Made by a program: the position numbers and the translations under genes
Shown here: positions 30,830 to 30,922 of the stretch, piece after piece
Numbering within the stretch: the first letter of the stretch is position 1
How the letters are laid out: the number at the start of each line of letters is the position of its first letter
The notes under the pieces: generated by a model
Told to the model about the DNA's origin: nothing
What the model saw: the letters and a program-made list of their open reading frames with translations, nothing else
The model's database searches: none
Source of the DNA: Chromera velia
Lineage: Eukaryota; Sar; Chromeraceae
NCBI GenBank assembly: GCA_018398765.1
Contig: JAHBMJ010001392.1
Coordinates: 1-30,922 of the forward strand
Reading direction: 5' to 3'
DNA: 30,922 nt

Positions 30830-30922
30830 ACACTCACACACACACACGCACACACAGTCACACACACACACACACACAGAGTCACAGAGTCACACACACA
30901 CACACACACACACACGCTCACA
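30826..30922 (+). repeat. CA-rich microsatellite at the window end
   Basis: CA repeats with GTCACA and GCACAC interruptions running off the window edge. Confidence 0.9.

Overview
This is nuclear DNA from a eukaryote. Genes are split by GT-AG introns, intergenic DNA carries abundant microsatellites, and there is a decayed LINE and a TIR element nested within it. One gene (1725-5442) starts with a signal peptide followed directly by a Phe-Phe run and a basic, Ser/Pro-rich stretch. That layout is typical of proteins sent to a plastid of secondary, red-algal origin. Together with the NEK kinase type, I infer an alga with a complex plastid, most likely a chromerid-like alveolate; the sequence does not prove the genus.

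Left part (1-5442). After a poly-G edge and a GA-rich microsatellite comes an intronless PPIL3-type cyclophilin on the minus strand (580-1080). A 644-bp divergent intergenic region separates it from a six-exon plus-strand gene for a plastid-targeted J-like protein. Its J domain carries HPS where functional J domains have HPD.

Middle (5443-18292). This is accessory DNA. A degenerate APE-type non-LTR retrotransposon lies on the minus strand (about 6410 to 13660), with recognisable ORF1-like, endonuclease, reverse-transcriptase and C-terminal CCHC pieces broken by stops and frameshifts. A 1.04-kb element with arms of 214 and 223 bp (10791-11827) sits inside its endonuclease domain. A second short TIR element full of GC-rich hairpins lies at about 15836-16471. 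I see no convincing cellular gene between 5443 and 18292.

Right part (18293-30922). A large minus-strand gene (26402 down to 18293) can be assembled exon by exon with consistent phases. It encodes a NIMA-related (NEK) kinase with a very long Ser/Pro- and Arg/Glu/Asp-rich tail. Two features stand out. An exact six-copy, 50-bp tandem array duplicates the exon-6 splice acceptor, giving six competing acceptors of which only two are in frame. Two small exons look mutually exclusive because using both breaks the frame. Head-to-head with it is an intronless gene for a 187-aa acidic/coiled-coil protein (27466-28029). The last 2.9 kb is microsatellite-rich with unresolved coding potential on both strands.

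No tRNA, rRNA, CRISPR array or prokaryotic signal was found. All splice sites were called by eye from GT-AG signals, phase and family similarity.
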